Assembly (NCBI GenBank): GCA_009699865.1
Contig: WLNJ01000006.1
Location: 1-64,000 of the forward strand
From: Actinomycetota bacterium
Lineage (GTDB): Bacteria > Actinomycetota > Thermoleophilia > Solirubrobacterales > Solirubrobacteraceae
DNA length: 64,000 bases
Reading direction: 5' to 3'
A program made the position numbers and the translations under genes. The first letter of the stretch is position 1; every line of letters begins with the position of its first letter. This document shows, piece by piece, positions 31,529-41,326 of this stretch. The notes under the pieces are model-generated. The model was given only the letters and a program-made list of their open reading frames with translations, was not told the DNA's origin and did no database searches.

Positions 31529-33073
31529 TCAGGGAGCCGCTGCGATTTCTGGGAACAGCTGGGAGAAGCCACTGACGTTGTCCTGCAGTGTGCAGGCAGG
31601 AGCAAACGGAGCATTGGTTGTGCCCGAGAAAGCCATCGCCTTAATGGCCTGGGCGAGCGTGGCGTCCGCATCAAACGGTGGCGTGGCACCAACAGGATGG
31701 TCCGGGGCGTCCGCCGTAGCGGGGGCGTTAGGAACGACCGAACCGCTGCACTGACTGATTTGGTAGCCCTTCAGCTGGAAGCTGCTTGGAAGGACCCCAC
31801 CTGATGCGCTGAAGTAGGGGGTCGTTCGGTTAGTGCTCGGCCGGTCTGGGAATGCAACCAGCGAAAGGAGGTTGAGTGGGGCTGAGGCGCGCAGGTAATG
31901 AGCTCCAGTCGGAGCCCACGGAAGCGGAATCCCGTCAGTGGCCTGGGTTGTCCCGGCCGCGTTGCCAAGGAACGCAGGGATTGTCGTCTTGTAGACCCCC
32001 AAGAAGCTGAGCATTGGGTTGAGCTGCTGGAGGAATGGATCTAGCTGACCGAGCACGTCGCTCAGGCCCTTGTGGCTTACGTCGCCGTTAAGGAACAGTC
32101 CAAGCGCAGGGACTCCGGCAGCCGATGCGTCCTCTAGCCCACCAAGCTTGGTCGTGACCGTCTTCAACGACGGCGCAAGCTGGCCGGCAGAGACCAGGAT
32201 CGGGCTCAGCTGCTCAGCTGCAGGTTGAAGTTGCTGAATCAGGGGATCAGCATCTTGAGCGAATTCGCTCAGGCGGGTGAGTGTCTTGGTGCTCTCAGCT
32301 TCAAAGGTCGGCAGGACCTGGAATGTCTGAGCGAGCTGCTGGTTGCGCTGGGCAGTAGTGGTGAAGACCGCGTTGGAGTTTGTGATCAGCTGCTGGAACT
32401 GATTGCTGCGTTCGGTCAACGCTGTGAACACCGTTCCGGTGTCTCGTACAAGGCCCTTGACGGCTGCTGATTCGCTGTTGAGGACGCTCATCAGCTGATC
32501 CGCCGTATCCGTGAAGGCTGGCAAGTTGCCGAAGGCATCATTCATGTCTCCCCCGCGTCCAGCTAGCCCCGCGGCAGCGCCCTGCTGCCAATCCTGGAAG
32601 CCCTTACGGGTTGGGGCATCGAATGCCGCGAAGATCCTGTCGATGGTCACCTGTGGACGAACCTGCTTCTCAGGGAGAGTCGCGCCATCAGCCAGGGCGA
32701 CACCGTTGGCCCTGTTACCCGGAGTGAGCTCTACATAGGTCTCCCCCAGCAGTGTCTTTGTTCGAAGAATGGCTTTCGTGTCAGCTGGGATCGGAGAGTA
32801 ACGAGGGTCTATCTGAAGCTCAGCCCTGGTTGCATTGCCCTTCGCTAGCTGAACGGACGCGACCTTGCCGACGGGAACTCCGCTGATCCGAACATCAGCC
32901 TGACTGGCCAGCTGACCGGCAGCCTCAAAGTTGACGCTGACGCGGTAGCCCTTTGCTGCAAATGGGACTGGACCACCGAACGCAACCCAGAGGAACAGAA
33001 TCAGGCCGAAGCACGAGAGCGCAAACGTCGCCATGACAAGGAGCCTAGGAAGTGTGGGTGCTTGTTTTTGCAC
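31529..33073 (-). CDS. MCE family protein, sixth in the operon (MceF position)
   Basis: A 514-aa protein with a TM anchor near residues 11-32 (LVMATFALSCFGLILFLWVA) and an MCE domain at about 42-120 (YRVSVNFEAAGQLASQADVR, then ISGVPVGKVASVQL and TLLGETYVELTPG). A long helical part follows (about 130-330), which in related proteins builds the tunnel for lipids. The C-terminal part is Pro/Ala-rich with Cys in QCSGSV and ACTLQD. The gap to the preceding MCE gene is 3 nt. The Mce complex imports lipids or sterols across the cell envelope. Confidence 0.9.
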   Translation of the reverse strand: MQKQAPTLPRLLVMATFALSCFGLILFLWVAFGGPVPFAAKGYRVSVNFEAAGQLASQADVRISGVPVGKVASVQLAKGNATRAELQIDPRYSPIPADTKAILRTKTLLGETYVELTPGNRANGVALADGATLPEKQVRPQVTIDRIFAAFDAPTRKGFQDWQQGAAAGLAGRGGDMNDAFGNLPAFTDTADQLMSVLNSESAAVKGLVRDTGTVFTALTERSNQFQQLITNSNAVFTTTAQRNQQLAQTFQVLPTFEAESTKTLTRLSEFAQDADPLIQQLQPAAEQLSPILVSAGQLAPSLKTVTTKLGGLEDASAAGVPALGLFLNGDVSHKGLSDVLGQLDPFLQQLNPMLSFLGVYKTTIPAFLGNAAGTTQATDGIPLPWAPTGAHYLRASAPLNLLSLVAFPDRPSTNRTTPYFSASGGVLPSSFQLKGYQISQCSGSVVPNAPATADAPDHPVGATPPFDADATLAQAIKAMAFSGTTNAPFAPACTLQDNVSGFSQLFPEIAAAP

Positions 33074-33076
33074 TAG

Positions 33077-34459
33077 CTAGGAGCCTCTGCAGACTGGGGC
33101 TGGAACGGTTGATGGGCGTGGTGGGCGGAGGAGCTCGACCGTAGCCCATGCGCTGGGGCTGCCGACGCTGAAGTTACCTGCAGGAGCGCAGACCTCTCCC
33201 AGGATCGAGTAGATCGTGCTGAACGCATGCCTCGAGCCTAGAAACACACTCTGGCGCACTGGTCCCGCGGCATCTTGGTTGATCAGCTGGGCGCTCGTGT
33301 TGTGGCCAAGCCAGAACAGGTCAAACATGTAGGACGGGACATCACCGGCAGGGTCGTAGGCCAGCTCATTCAGGCCGTAGTTCAAGCTCTTGCCGGTCTT
33401 GACCAGCCCTGGGCCAGCACCAGCAAGATCCTTGGAAGCTGGGGCCAGGTCTCTCAGCGCAGGCTGCACTGAGCTTGGACCTGAAGCAGCTGCAAATGGC
33501 CGCAGCTGTGTCTGAATCGCAGTGATCGTCTGGGAGAAGAAATCCTGTGAAGCGACCTGGACCGCCGTCAATCCGCGAGCCGACGGACGGAGAGCCTCAA
33601 GTGTTGGGCCAGCAATCAGGGAGGACGTGTTCACATTCTTGACGGCCGAGTTGGTGGCCGCAAGCGCCCCTGGCAAGAGGCTGATGGTCTTCTTCAGGTT
33701 GGACTCTTGGGCCGCGAAGTCGCCGAGCACGGCATTGCTGCTGTCGACGAATGCCGCCAGCTGTGTGTCCTTCTTGCCCAGCTCATCGAGGAGCAGTCCA
33801 AGCGAAGTCGTCACGTGCTTCATGTTTGCCTGCCTGTACTGAAGCTGGCTAGTGATCTTTGCGATGTTTCGCTGAGTGGGGTCAAACCTCCTCAGTACTT
33901 GGGCAAGGGTGCGTCCGTTGTTGAGAAGTCCCTGTCCTCCGCCGTTCAGAAGAAGCACTAGGTAGTCACGCGTGTCAGCATCAAGCACGGAGAGGAACTC
34001 GTCGAAGTTGACGTCGGGCTGCGTGTGCGAGACAGGAAGAACGTCGCCTGCCCTCAAAGCAGGCCCACCTGCCGCGGTCCCTGGGTCCAGCGCGATGACC
34101 ATGTCCTTGAGCCCAGTCTTAGGCCGGAGCAGCATCGTTGCATCAGGATGGATCCGGTCACGGAACTTCGGCTTCAGCTCCATGCTCACGATCGCTCGGC
34201 CATTCTCAAGTTGGACATCCGTCACTTGGCCGATTGGCACGCCGGCGACATTGATGGTCTGTCCCTGACCCGGTGTCACTGCTTGGGCGGTGGAGAACTG
34301 CGCCTTGAAGGTGAACGTCTCCTTACCCAAGACGGGGACCCAGCTCGGGGCAACGATGTTCTGGTGCGCGAGGATGAACAGGGTGATGCCGCCGGCGATC
34401 ACAACCAGTGAGATCACGGCAACGAAGTCCTTCAGGTGCTTTCGGATTGCTGTTCCCAT
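33077..34459 (-). CDS. MCE family protein, fifth in the operon (MceE position)
   Basis: A 460-aa protein: TM near residues 10-30 (FVAVISLVVIAGGITLFILA), MCE domain about 47-130 with FKAQFSTAQAVTPGQGQTIN, VAGVPIGQVTDVQLENG and TGLKDMVIALDPG, then a helical region to about 350. Cys residues occur only near the end (EVCAPAGN and PVCRGS), a pattern also seen in its neighbours. It lacks a lipobox, unlike the MceE lipoprotein of mycobacteria. The start base overlaps the preceding gene's stop by 1 nt. Confidence 0.9.
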   Translation of the reverse strand: MGTAIRKHLKDFVAVISLVVIAGGITLFILAHQNIVAPSWVPVLGKETFTFKAQFSTAQAVTPGQGQTINVAGVPIGQVTDVQLENGRAIVSMELKPKFRDRIHPDATMLLRPKTGLKDMVIALDPGTAAGGPALRAGDVLPVSHTQPDVNFDEFLSVLDADTRDYLVLLLNGGGQGLLNNGRTLAQVLRRFDPTQRNIAKITSQLQYRQANMKHVTTSLGLLLDELGKKDTQLAAFVDSSNAVLGDFAAQESNLKKTISLLPGALAATNSAVKNVNTSSLIAGPTLEALRPSARGLTAVQVASQDFFSQTITAIQTQLRPFAAASGPSSVQPALRDLAPASKDLAGAGPGLVKTGKSLNYGLNELAYDPAGDVPSYMFDLFWLGHNTSAQLINQDAAGPVRQSVFLGSRHAFSTIYSILGEVCAPAGNFSVGSPSAWATVELLRPPRPSTVPAPVCRGS

Positions 34460-36045
34460 CAGCCTGGGGACCCGTTCTGGTCAGGCAAGCCCTTGCTCGC
34501 GTTGGCGTCGTTGAGGTTGAGCGGCTGGTTGGTCGGTGACGTCACGCACTTGTTCGCAGGCTTGTAGTCCGGTGCGTTGGCACGCCCGAAGTACTTGGGG
34601 CTTGTTCCGAGCGGCTTGTTGGGCATGTTTCCAAACAGCGGGGTCTGGAGCTGGGGGTTCCCGCTGTCGCTGTACTCGTTCATTGCAACCTTCAGGTTGC
34701 CATCGGTGGAACTGTTCTGTGTCTGTTGGGCGCCACCAGCCTGAGCGCGGATGAACTGGCCGTTGCCATCGTAGTTCTGGCTCTCGCCCGCGAGGCCAAC
34801 AAGAGCGAACCAGAAGTCCTTGTATGCGGCCTGTCCGGTTGAGAAGTCGTAGGTAGCGCCCTCATCAGTAATCGTCGTGTCACCGGTTGGGAGGAACTTG
34901 TAGTAGAAGCACTGGGCCATGTCAGTCGCTTGTGGCAGGAAGGCGATCTGCTGGCCAACGGTCGTAGCTGTGTCAGCAGTTATCGGGCCGAGGAGCTTCA
35001 TGACCGCTCCAAGGTTTGCGGGTGCCAAGAGGGCAGCGGTTTGCTCGGCCCAAGGCGTACCAACGGCAACAGTGGCCGGAGTCTCGCGCACGGATGGGAT
35101 GAGATCGAGGGAGAAGGCGCTGACTGAAGGCAGTGCCTTGTCAAGGCTTCCAAGCGCGTTATAGGTGTTGCTTATTGTTGGCCCCAGGAGCGCAGCTGAT
35201 TGCCTCAACGCGGTCGGATTGGAGCCCAGCCCGGACATGGTCTTACTGAAGTTAGTGACGAAGCTTGCGAGCGTGGCCTCGTTGTGACCCAGCTCAGTCA
35301 TCGAGGTGGCCAGGCCAGCGATCAACTTGGAGAGGTCCCCTGGCTTCTCGCCGAGGAACCCTTGATTCACGATCGCAGTGCCCTTGAATGCCTGAGGCGT
35401 CCACTTCAGTGACTTGTTGAGCGCCTCACCGCCAGTCGTGTTGCGCACCTCAGGATCCTGCTGCGCATTTTCAGCAGCGGTCGGCTTGGAATTGAGTCCA
35501 GTCCCAAGCCCAACCAGAAGATTCTGAAGATCCTGCCTCGATGCGTATTGCAAGCTCGTAAGTACCTGATCCAGCTGTACTGGCGTGGATGTCTGGGTAA
35601 CCGGGATCACTCCGCCATCTGAAACTTCAGGGGCAGCCGGGGTCCCCGGCTGAAGATCCACGAAGAAGTTGCCCTCAAGGAAGATCCGTGGCCGAATCTT
35701 CAGCTGTGCGTCCTTGTGGATTGGCAGACCGTTGTCATCAATCTCCATGGTCACTAGGGCAGATGACGTCTTGCCATAACGCTCTACATCCAACACCTTG
35801 CCCACGTTCACACCCGCGATACGGACAGGGGATGAAGGTCGAATTGAGTTAGCCGAGGTGAAGACTGCCTTCACCTGATAGCCACCTGTAAACGGTACGT
35901 CCTTCGTAAACCCAAGGTAGAGGCCAACGGCTGCAACGGCGAGGAACACCGTGGCAAGCCGCGGGTTGTTCTGCGGGCGCAGACGACGGGGGACCTTCTT
36001 GCCCTTGGCGCTCGAGCCGGTTGTGCTGTTTCCGTTGGTGCTCAT
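34459..36045 (-). CDS. MCE family protein, fourth in the operon (MceD position)
   Basis: A 528-aa protein with a basic cytoplasmic start, TM near residues 28-45 (LATVFLAVAAVGLYLGFT), MCE domain about 53-135 (YQVKAVFTSANSIRPSSPVR, then IAGVNVGKVLDVERYG and IFLEGNFFVDLQPG). The helical tunnel region follows to about 350, and the last 170 residues are Asn/Gln/Pro-rich with Cys in QCFYYKF and KCVTSP. The 4-nt overlap with the upstream MCE gene (36042-36045) shows coupling. Confidence 0.9.
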   Translation of the reverse strand: MSTNGNSTTGSSAKGKKVPRRLRPQNNPRLATVFLAVAAVGLYLGFTKDVPFTGGYQVKAVFTSANSIRPSSPVRIAGVNVGKVLDVERYGKTSSALVTMEIDDNGLPIHKDAQLKIRPRIFLEGNFFVDLQPGTPAAPEVSDGGVIPVTQTSTPVQLDQVLTSLQYASRQDLQNLLVGLGTGLNSKPTAAENAQQDPEVRNTTGGEALNKSLKWTPQAFKGTAIVNQGFLGEKPGDLSKLIAGLATSMTELGHNEATLASFVTNFSKTMSGLGSNPTALRQSAALLGPTISNTYNALGSLDKALPSVSAFSLDLIPSVRETPATVAVGTPWAEQTAALLAPANLGAVMKLLGPITADTATTVGQQIAFLPQATDMAQCFYYKFLPTGDTTITDEGATYDFSTGQAAYKDFWFALVGLAGESQNYDGNGQFIRAQAGGAQQTQNSSTDGNLKVAMNEYSDSGNPQLQTPLFGNMPNKPLGTSPKYFGRANAPDYKPANKCVTSPTNQPLNLNDANASKGLPDQNGSPG

Positions 36046-37598
36046 TTGCCAGGTGGTGTCGCTGGTGGGGTGGTCGCATCGTGGAGCGTTCCGGCATATG
36101 GATTAAGGCCAGTGGCAGCATCGAGCTGAGCGAACTGCCGGGTTGCCGTCCCGTCTACTGATGGGAATGACTCGTTCCCCGCATTGCAGGCCTTGACCGC
36201 TTGGCCCGGAGCTGCCGTGTACGGGAAGGAGTTGGAGTGGAGGAAATTGGTGCCGAACGAACCGTCGCCTGTTGGCCCATTCGCGTAGGTCTTGGTCGCT
36301 CCATCAGGATTGGTGAATGGGCTACCGGAAGCGCCGCCCTCAGAGTTTGATGACCATGCGCTCCATGGGGTTGGCCCGTTTGCGCCAACGATTGGGAGTG
36401 CGCGCTGGAGAGCACCGCCGCCCGCGTCGCCACCCGATGTGAATGTGAAGCCGTCGCTTGAGCTGCTGGCCACATTCCGAAGCAGAACGCTGAGGTAGTT
36501 GCAGGTTGTCTGTGCTGGAGCCACGAAGCTGATCGTTGGGTTGGCCGCCGTGGTGGTATCGGTCAACCTGCTGACACCGTTGGTCGTATCGGCATCGGTC
36601 AGGAAGGTCTGTAGTGACGTAAACAGGGTTGCGAGGCGCGTGTTGAGCTCAGGTGATCGGTCAACGCCGCCACCAGGCTGCGCTCCCGCCACGACTGCTT
36701 GAGAAAGCGTCGTTGCCGACGCACCAAGGGCCTTGGTTCCTGGTGTGAGCGTCTTGAAGAAGGTTGCTGAGTGAGCAAGGAACGGACGCTGCAGCGGGAG
36801 CTGTGTCGTCGCTGCATCCAGCGCGGCAGGCCCACCCTCGATCGACGCCTGAATCGAATCTGTGACCGTGGCCAGCGCGCCGAATGTTGTGTCCATTCCC
36901 ATGAACAGTGATGCCTGCTGCTCAGCCACCGGCGCTGTCTGGGATGCCGCGTTATTGAGGGCGGGGAACAACCGCACAAGGCCCGTGCTGGGATTGCTGA
37001 GGTTCTTCATCACAGGCTGCAGGTTGGCGAGCAGCGGCCCAAGGTTGCGGAGAGTCTGGTTGAGGTCAAGCCCACGACCGCCAATGGCGTTACCGAATTC
37101 GATCAGGTTGGCGCTGGAGGCGACTCTGGTCGGCTCATCAAACATGTTGAAGATGTCGTCAATCTGGACGGGCTTTGGAGTTGCGGCCGAGATCGGCATG
37201 GTCGTGCCCGTTGCGAACCCGGTCGTAGCCTTCCCGCGGTGGATATCCACATACTTCAGACCTAGAGGGGACACTGGGCGGACTTCGATTGTCGAGTCGC
37301 TTGGGATCGGCTCAACCTTCTTGTCCAACTGCATCTCAATCAGGGCAGTGGTCCGCCCATCCGCCCATGTCTTCGGGGTGATCGCGGTGACCATGCCGAC
37401 TCGTGACCCGCCAATCTTGACCTCGTTGCCCTTGACGAGACTGTTGGCATTTGGAACTTGGGCGGTGACCTTGTACTTAGGGACAAATGGCAGGCCTGTG
37501 TTGGCGTTGTACGCGAGGAACACGGCAACAACCGTGATCAGAATCGTGGCCCCGCCGATGAGGATTGGGTTGCCGGCGATGGAGTTACTGCGCCTCAT
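36042..37598 (-). CDS. MCE family protein, third in the operon (MceC position)
   Basis: A 518-aa protein: TM near residues 10-30 (NPILIGGATILITVVAVFLA), MCE domain about 39-125 (YKVTAQVPNANSLVKGNEVK, IGGSRVGMVTAITPKT and SPLGLKYVDIHRG). The helical region follows to about 340. A Cys is found in TTCNYLSVLL and another in KACNAGNESF. The last 25 residues are Thr/Pro-rich. It overlaps both flanking MCE genes by 4 nt (ATGA). Confidence 0.9.
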   Translation of the reverse strand: MRRSNSIAGNPILIGGATILITVVAVFLAYNANTGLPFVPKYKVTAQVPNANSLVKGNEVKIGGSRVGMVTAITPKTWADGRTTALIEMQLDKKVEPIPSDSTIEVRPVSPLGLKYVDIHRGKATTGFATGTTMPISAATPKPVQIDDIFNMFDEPTRVASSANLIEFGNAIGGRGLDLNQTLRNLGPLLANLQPVMKNLSNPSTGLVRLFPALNNAASQTAPVAEQQASLFMGMDTTFGALATVTDSIQASIEGGPAALDAATTQLPLQRPFLAHSATFFKTLTPGTKALGASATTLSQAVVAGAQPGGGVDRSPELNTRLATLFTSLQTFLTDADTTNGVSRLTDTTTAANPTISFVAPAQTTCNYLSVLLRNVASSSSDGFTFTSGGDAGGGALQRALPIVGANGPTPWSAWSSNSEGGASGSPFTNPDGATKTYANGPTGDGSFGTNFLHSNSFPYTAAPGQAVKACNAGNESFPSVDGTATRQFAQLDAATGLNPYAGTLHDATTPPATPPGK

Positions 37599-39136
37599 CG
37601 CTTCCCTCCCCCGAGCAGGTACTTGAGCATTGCCCCGTTCGCCTGAGCATTGGTGTCAGCTGGTGGTTGGGGAGTTGTTGTAGGTGTTGTCGTCGCCGGT
37701 GGGACACCCTTGGACTGCGGGGCTGAAGCTGATGGGGCCTTCGCTCTTGGCTGTGCGGCCCGGGCCGGCTTCAGCGGACGAGACCAGTTCTGCCAACCGA
37801 ATGGTCGGGAGATAACGCTTCCGCCGGCGTGCGCAATGCGGGAGACCATCGCAGCGGCAGCATTTACGGTGGGCTCTTCGCCGTGGTCGAAGTTTGCGCT
37901 GCATGCGCCGTATGTACTACCTCGGCCAACTTCCGTAGTGGCACAGGCGGCGATTGGGTAGACCAGAAGCTCGCCTCTTACATAGTGACCAAACTCGTTG
38001 AAACCGTTACCGACGCCGGTCTGGAAGTAGAGGGTCTGCATCAGGTACTCCCAGCCGCCCGTCTTCTGAACGCTCTCAAGCAGTCCGCCGAGACCAGTGG
38101 CGAATGGGTTGAGTCCCGCAGCCATCGTCTTCGTGTTGCCAAGGGCCGTCAACACGGCTGGGTTCGTGAGGACAGTGCTCGCGGTTGTTGCAACCGGGCT
38201 ACCCAGTGTCTGGAACGCATCAATCGAGTAATTGGCGAGGGCAGGCAGGTGGGCGACGGTGCTGTTGATCGCAGCCGTGTGGCCCTGAAGTGGCTTCAGT
38301 GCCCCGCCGAACGCGCTTGAGAACGCGCTGAGCTGGTTCATGGTCGGTGTCAGCTGTTGCAGGAAGGCTGGGAACTTCTCAAAGTTCTGCTGCAGCGCGG
38401 CACCCTTGGCGGCGCTCGCTCTTGAGACAACCTCGGAGTTGCGAACGAAGCCAGCCACAGAGGCGCGCTCGCGAGCTAGCGGTGCGAGTGACTGGTCAGA
38501 TTTCTCGGCGAGGTTGGCGAGCGTCGTGTTCTGGTCGGCAAGGATCTGCAAGACCTTGTCGGTCTCCTGGAGAGCTGGGTTGGCTCGGCGGATGACTGTG
38601 TTGAGCGTCTGTCCGTTGCCCGCAAGCGCAACCCCAAACTCATTCAAGATCACCGCGAAACGCTGCCGCTGCGGGATACGCATGATGTTGTTGATCAGGT
38701 CAATCCCGACGGGTGACGAGGTGTTCTCAACGGGAAGAAGATGATCCCCTTGTCCTGCCCCAGAAGCAATTGTCGAGAGGGACGGCGCCGGCTTTCCCCC
38801 TGGTGGGACTGGCCTCGTTGGGCTGCAGTCAACGTACTGCTCGCCGATCAGCGACTGTGGACGAATCACGCAGTGCGCGTCGGTCTTGAAGTCCTGATAG
38901 CCAGGGTTGTCAATCCGCAGGGTTACGGCTGCCTTGTTGTCATCGGTTACATCAAGCTGCTCAATCACGCCAACGGTGACTCCGGCGACACGGGCTTCCT
39001 CGCCCACAGTCACCTGATTTGCACTGTCGAAGATTGCCCTGACGCGATAGCTGCCTGAATCACCAGCGGCGACGCCAAAGACGAGGACGCCAGCGCCAAC
39101 GATTAGAACTCCACCTATGGCGAGAAGGCGCTTCAT
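37595..39136 (-). CDS. MCE family protein, second in the operon (MceB position)
   Basis: From the Met at 39136 (MKRLLAIGGVLIVGAG) the product has 513 aa; this start overlaps the upstream MCE stop as ATGA, while the open frame continues 33 codons without support. TM near residues 4-23, MCE domain about 30-115 (YRVRAIFDSANQVTVGEEAR, VAGVTVGVIEQLDVTDD and SLIGEQYVDCSPT, which includes a Cys). A helical region follows; later Cys occur in ACATTEVGRGSTYGACSANF. The tail (about 440-500) is Ala/Pro/Thr-rich and probably disordered. Confidence 0.9.
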   Translation of the reverse strand: MKRLLAIGGVLIVGAGVLVFGVAAGDSGSYRVRAIFDSANQVTVGEEARVAGVTVGVIEQLDVTDDNKAAVTLRIDNPGYQDFKTDAHCVIRPQSLIGEQYVDCSPTRPVPPGGKPAPSLSTIASGAGQGDHLLPVENTSSPVGIDLINNIMRIPQRQRFAVILNEFGVALAGNGQTLNTVIRRANPALQETDKVLQILADQNTTLANLAEKSDQSLAPLARERASVAGFVRNSEVVSRASAAKGAALQQNFEKFPAFLQQLTPTMNQLSAFSSAFGGALKPLQGHTAAINSTVAHLPALANYSIDAFQTLGSPVATTASTVLTNPAVLTALGNTKTMAAGLNPFATGLGGLLESVQKTGGWEYLMQTLYFQTGVGNGFNEFGHYVRGELLVYPIAACATTEVGRGSTYGACSANFDHGEEPTVNAAAAMVSRIAHAGGSVISRPFGWQNWSRPLKPARAAQPRAKAPSASAPQSKGVPPATTTPTTTPQPPADTNAQANGAMLKYLLGGGKR

Positions 39137-40509
39137 GAGCCTGGCAGCACCGCTGCTGCGTCGCATCCGGTGGCTCCGCCACTGAGGAAAGGCCAGGTCA
39201 TACCGCTTGGCGCTGCTGCTGCGGCACCTGGGCACCGGCGCATGTTCTGCTTACCAGTCCCCTTGCCCAAGAAGGCCGCGTCGCCGTAGATCGAAAGCCG
39301 CTGATCGGCGTCAAGCACTGAAAGGTTGTTGGTGCCGCTGTTGTAGGTGTAGGCGTTGAAGGCCGGGGAGACTCGGGCATAGTGCCCGTTCGCATCGTAG
39401 AAGGCTGTCGCTTGACCAAACTCACGGATCCAACCGACAAGGTCCACTGTGTACGGGCGGGCAAACTCGAGCACGCTCTGGCCGCTCTGGAGCGACTTGA
39501 TCGATTCAGGGAAAGCCTTGTTCGCGTCGCCGCTGGCAAGATTCTGCATGGTCGGCGCGTTGTGGAATGTGTCCGTCAAATCGTTGTTCGCGCCCGACTT
39601 GTAGATCATGCCTGCGAAGGTGTTGAACACTGGAACTGCCTCCGCTGCGGCCGGCCGAAGCGCTGTGAAGAAGGCCGGCAGACCAACCGTGTTCGGCTTG
39701 GACACATCAACAAGCTGTTGAATGTCGTCAAGCGATGACCGCAGGTTCACAAAGGTGGTGTTGGCCCGCTGGAGAGTGGCGGGCAGCTTGGCCAGTGCCT
39801 GCGAGAAGGACGCGTTCTCGGCGGCGATGGAACCGGCAAACTGGTTTGCGTTCTGGACGGCGGAAGAGAGGTCATCGCGGCGGGAGGCGATCGCCCCCAT
39901 CGCACCCGCAGTGGCTGTAACGGCTTGCCCCAGGGTCTTCTGGTCATCAGAGATCTGCGAGAAGACGTCGGCGGAGGTTGAGAGCGCTGGGTTGAAGTAG
40001 TAGGCGGAAAGGTTGGCCTGCTTCTCCTTGCCCTTAAACCAAGCACCGCTGCCTTGGAAGAAGCCCTGGAGTCCCTTCCGTGTGGGCGCGTCGAGTGTGT
40101 CGAAGATCTGGTCGAGGTCGACTACAGAGGTCGTGTGGTCCTGTGCGATGGTCCCGTTGTCGGGAATTGCCGGGTTACTGTTGGGCCCAAGGGTCATCTG
40201 GATGTAGCGGTTGGCCACTCCTGAGAGCGAGGTGAGACGCACAACCGCGTTGGTCCCCTGATGCAGGGGTGCGAACTCGTCGTCCACGATGATGTCAACC
40301 TGTGCTTGGTTGTCCTTGGTCAGGGAAATCGCCTGGACTGAACCGACGCCACGGCCGCCAACTTGGACCTCATCGCCCTTGACTAGCTGTCCGGCAGTCT
40401 TGAAGAACACCTTGTATTGATGGCCTCCGCCGCCGCCGAGAAGGACAAAACCGAGCACAAGGACCGCCGCGCCGAGCGCACCAACAGCTGCTCCGCGGGC
40501 GAGGTTCAC
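39133..40509 (-). CDS. MCE family protein, first in the operon (MceA position)
   Basis: A 458-aa protein: TM near residues 5-26 (GAAVGALGAAVLVLGFVLLG), MCE domain about 30-115 (YKVFFKTAGQLVKGDEVQVG, GRGVGSVQAISLTKD and SLSGVANRYIQMTLGP). The helical part runs to about 330. The end holds Cys in RRCPGAAAAA and TGCDAAAV. It starts 2 nt after the ATPase stop. Six different MCE proteins in a row is the canonical number for a hetero-hexameric Mce assembly. Confidence 0.9.
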   Translation of the reverse strand: MNLARGAAVGALGAAVLVLGFVLLGGGGGHQYKVFFKTAGQLVKGDEVQVGGRGVGSVQAISLTKDNQAQVDIIVDDEFAPLHQGTNAVVRLTSLSGVANRYIQMTLGPNSNPAIPDNGTIAQDHTTSVVDLDQIFDTLDAPTRKGLQGFFQGSGAWFKGKEKQANLSAYYFNPALSTSADVFSQISDDQKTLGQAVTATAGAMGAIASRRDDLSSAVQNANQFAGSIAAENASFSQALAKLPATLQRANTTFVNLRSSLDDIQQLVDVSKPNTVGLPAFFTALRPAAAEAVPVFNTFAGMIYKSGANNDLTDTFHNAPTMQNLASGDANKAFPESIKSLQSGQSVLEFARPYTVDLVGWIREFGQATAFYDANGHYARVSPAFNAYTYNSGTNNLSVLDADQRLSIYGDAAFLGKGTGKQNMRRCPGAAAAAPSGMTWPFLSGGATGCDAAAVLPGS

Positions 40510-40511
40510 GC

Positions 40512-41324
40512 TTACTCCATCCCCAACGGACCCTGTGACTCGCCCGACAGGAACTGACGAACGAAGGGATTCGAGGATTCAAATAGGTCGGTGGCCGCGC
40601 CGGATTCAACAATCTGGCCCTTCCAAAGCACGGCGATGTACTCGGCTACACGTCGAGCGGAGGCAATGTCGTGGGTGATGACCACATACGCCCCGCCGTT
40701 TTCGGCGTGGATCTCCTGGATCAGCTCACAGAGAAGCGCGGTCCGGACAGGGTCGAGGCCTGAGTCGGGCTCATCGAAGAGCACGATGTCTGGATCGAGG
40801 ACGAGCGCGCGGGCGAACCCTGCGCGCTTGCGCATACCGCCGGAGAGCTCGTTGGGCATCTTGTCGTTTGCGTCACCCAGGCCGACTTCGTCCAGGCGCT
40901 GGTTGACGATGTGGGCGATTTCGTCCTCGCCCTTATCCGTGTGCTGGCGGAGCGGGAAAGCAACGTTGTCGTAGAGGTTCATTGAGCCAAAGAGCGCGCC
41001 GTCCTGGAACAGAACGCCAAACTTCTTGCGCATTTCAAAGAGGTCGTCATCCGGCATGGCAGGCACTGACTGCCCGTGGATCAGGACGTCACCGTCATCC
41101 GGGTAAAGCAGGCCGACCATGTGCTTGATGCAGACGGATTTACCCGTACCTGACGGCCCCAGGATCATCGAAATCTGGTCCTCTGGCAGGGCCATGTCAA
41201 GCCCATTCAGGACTTGGTTGCGACCGAAAGCCTTCTTCACGCCGATGAACTCGATCGCCGCGTTCTCAACGGGAGTAGTGCGCCCCGTGTGCCATTGGTA
41301 GTCGTCTGTGGTTTCCATGCTCAT
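40512..41324 (-). CDS. Mce-associated ABC ATPase (MlaF/MceG-like)
   Basis: The 270-aa ATPase that powers the Mce lipid importer. Walker A is ILGPSGTGKSVCIKHMVGLL, the Q-loop GVLFQDGALFGSMNLYDNVA, the signature LSGGMRKRAGFARALVLDP, Walker B DIVLFDEPDSGLDPVR and the H-loop VVITHDIASARRVA; the DSGLDP form is typical of MlaF. The start is the Met at 41324 (MSMETTDDYQW), 2 nt after the permease stop; an open frame upstream of it has non-coding character. In mycobacteria the ATPase is encoded elsewhere and shared; here it sits inside the operon. Confidence 0.93.
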   Translation of the reverse strand: MSMETTDDYQWHTGRTTPVENAAIEFIGVKKAFGRNQVLNGLDMALPEDQISMILGPSGTGKSVCIKHMVGLLYPDDGDVLIHGQSVPAMPDDDLFEMRKKFGVLFQDGALFGSMNLYDNVAFPLRQHTDKGEDEIAHIVNQRLDEVGLGDANDKMPNELSGGMRKRAGFARALVLDPDIVLFDEPDSGLDPVRTALLCELIQEIHAENGGAYVVITHDIASARRVAEYIAVLWKGQIVESGAATDLFESSNPFVRQFLSGESQGPLGME

Positions 41325-41326
41325 AC

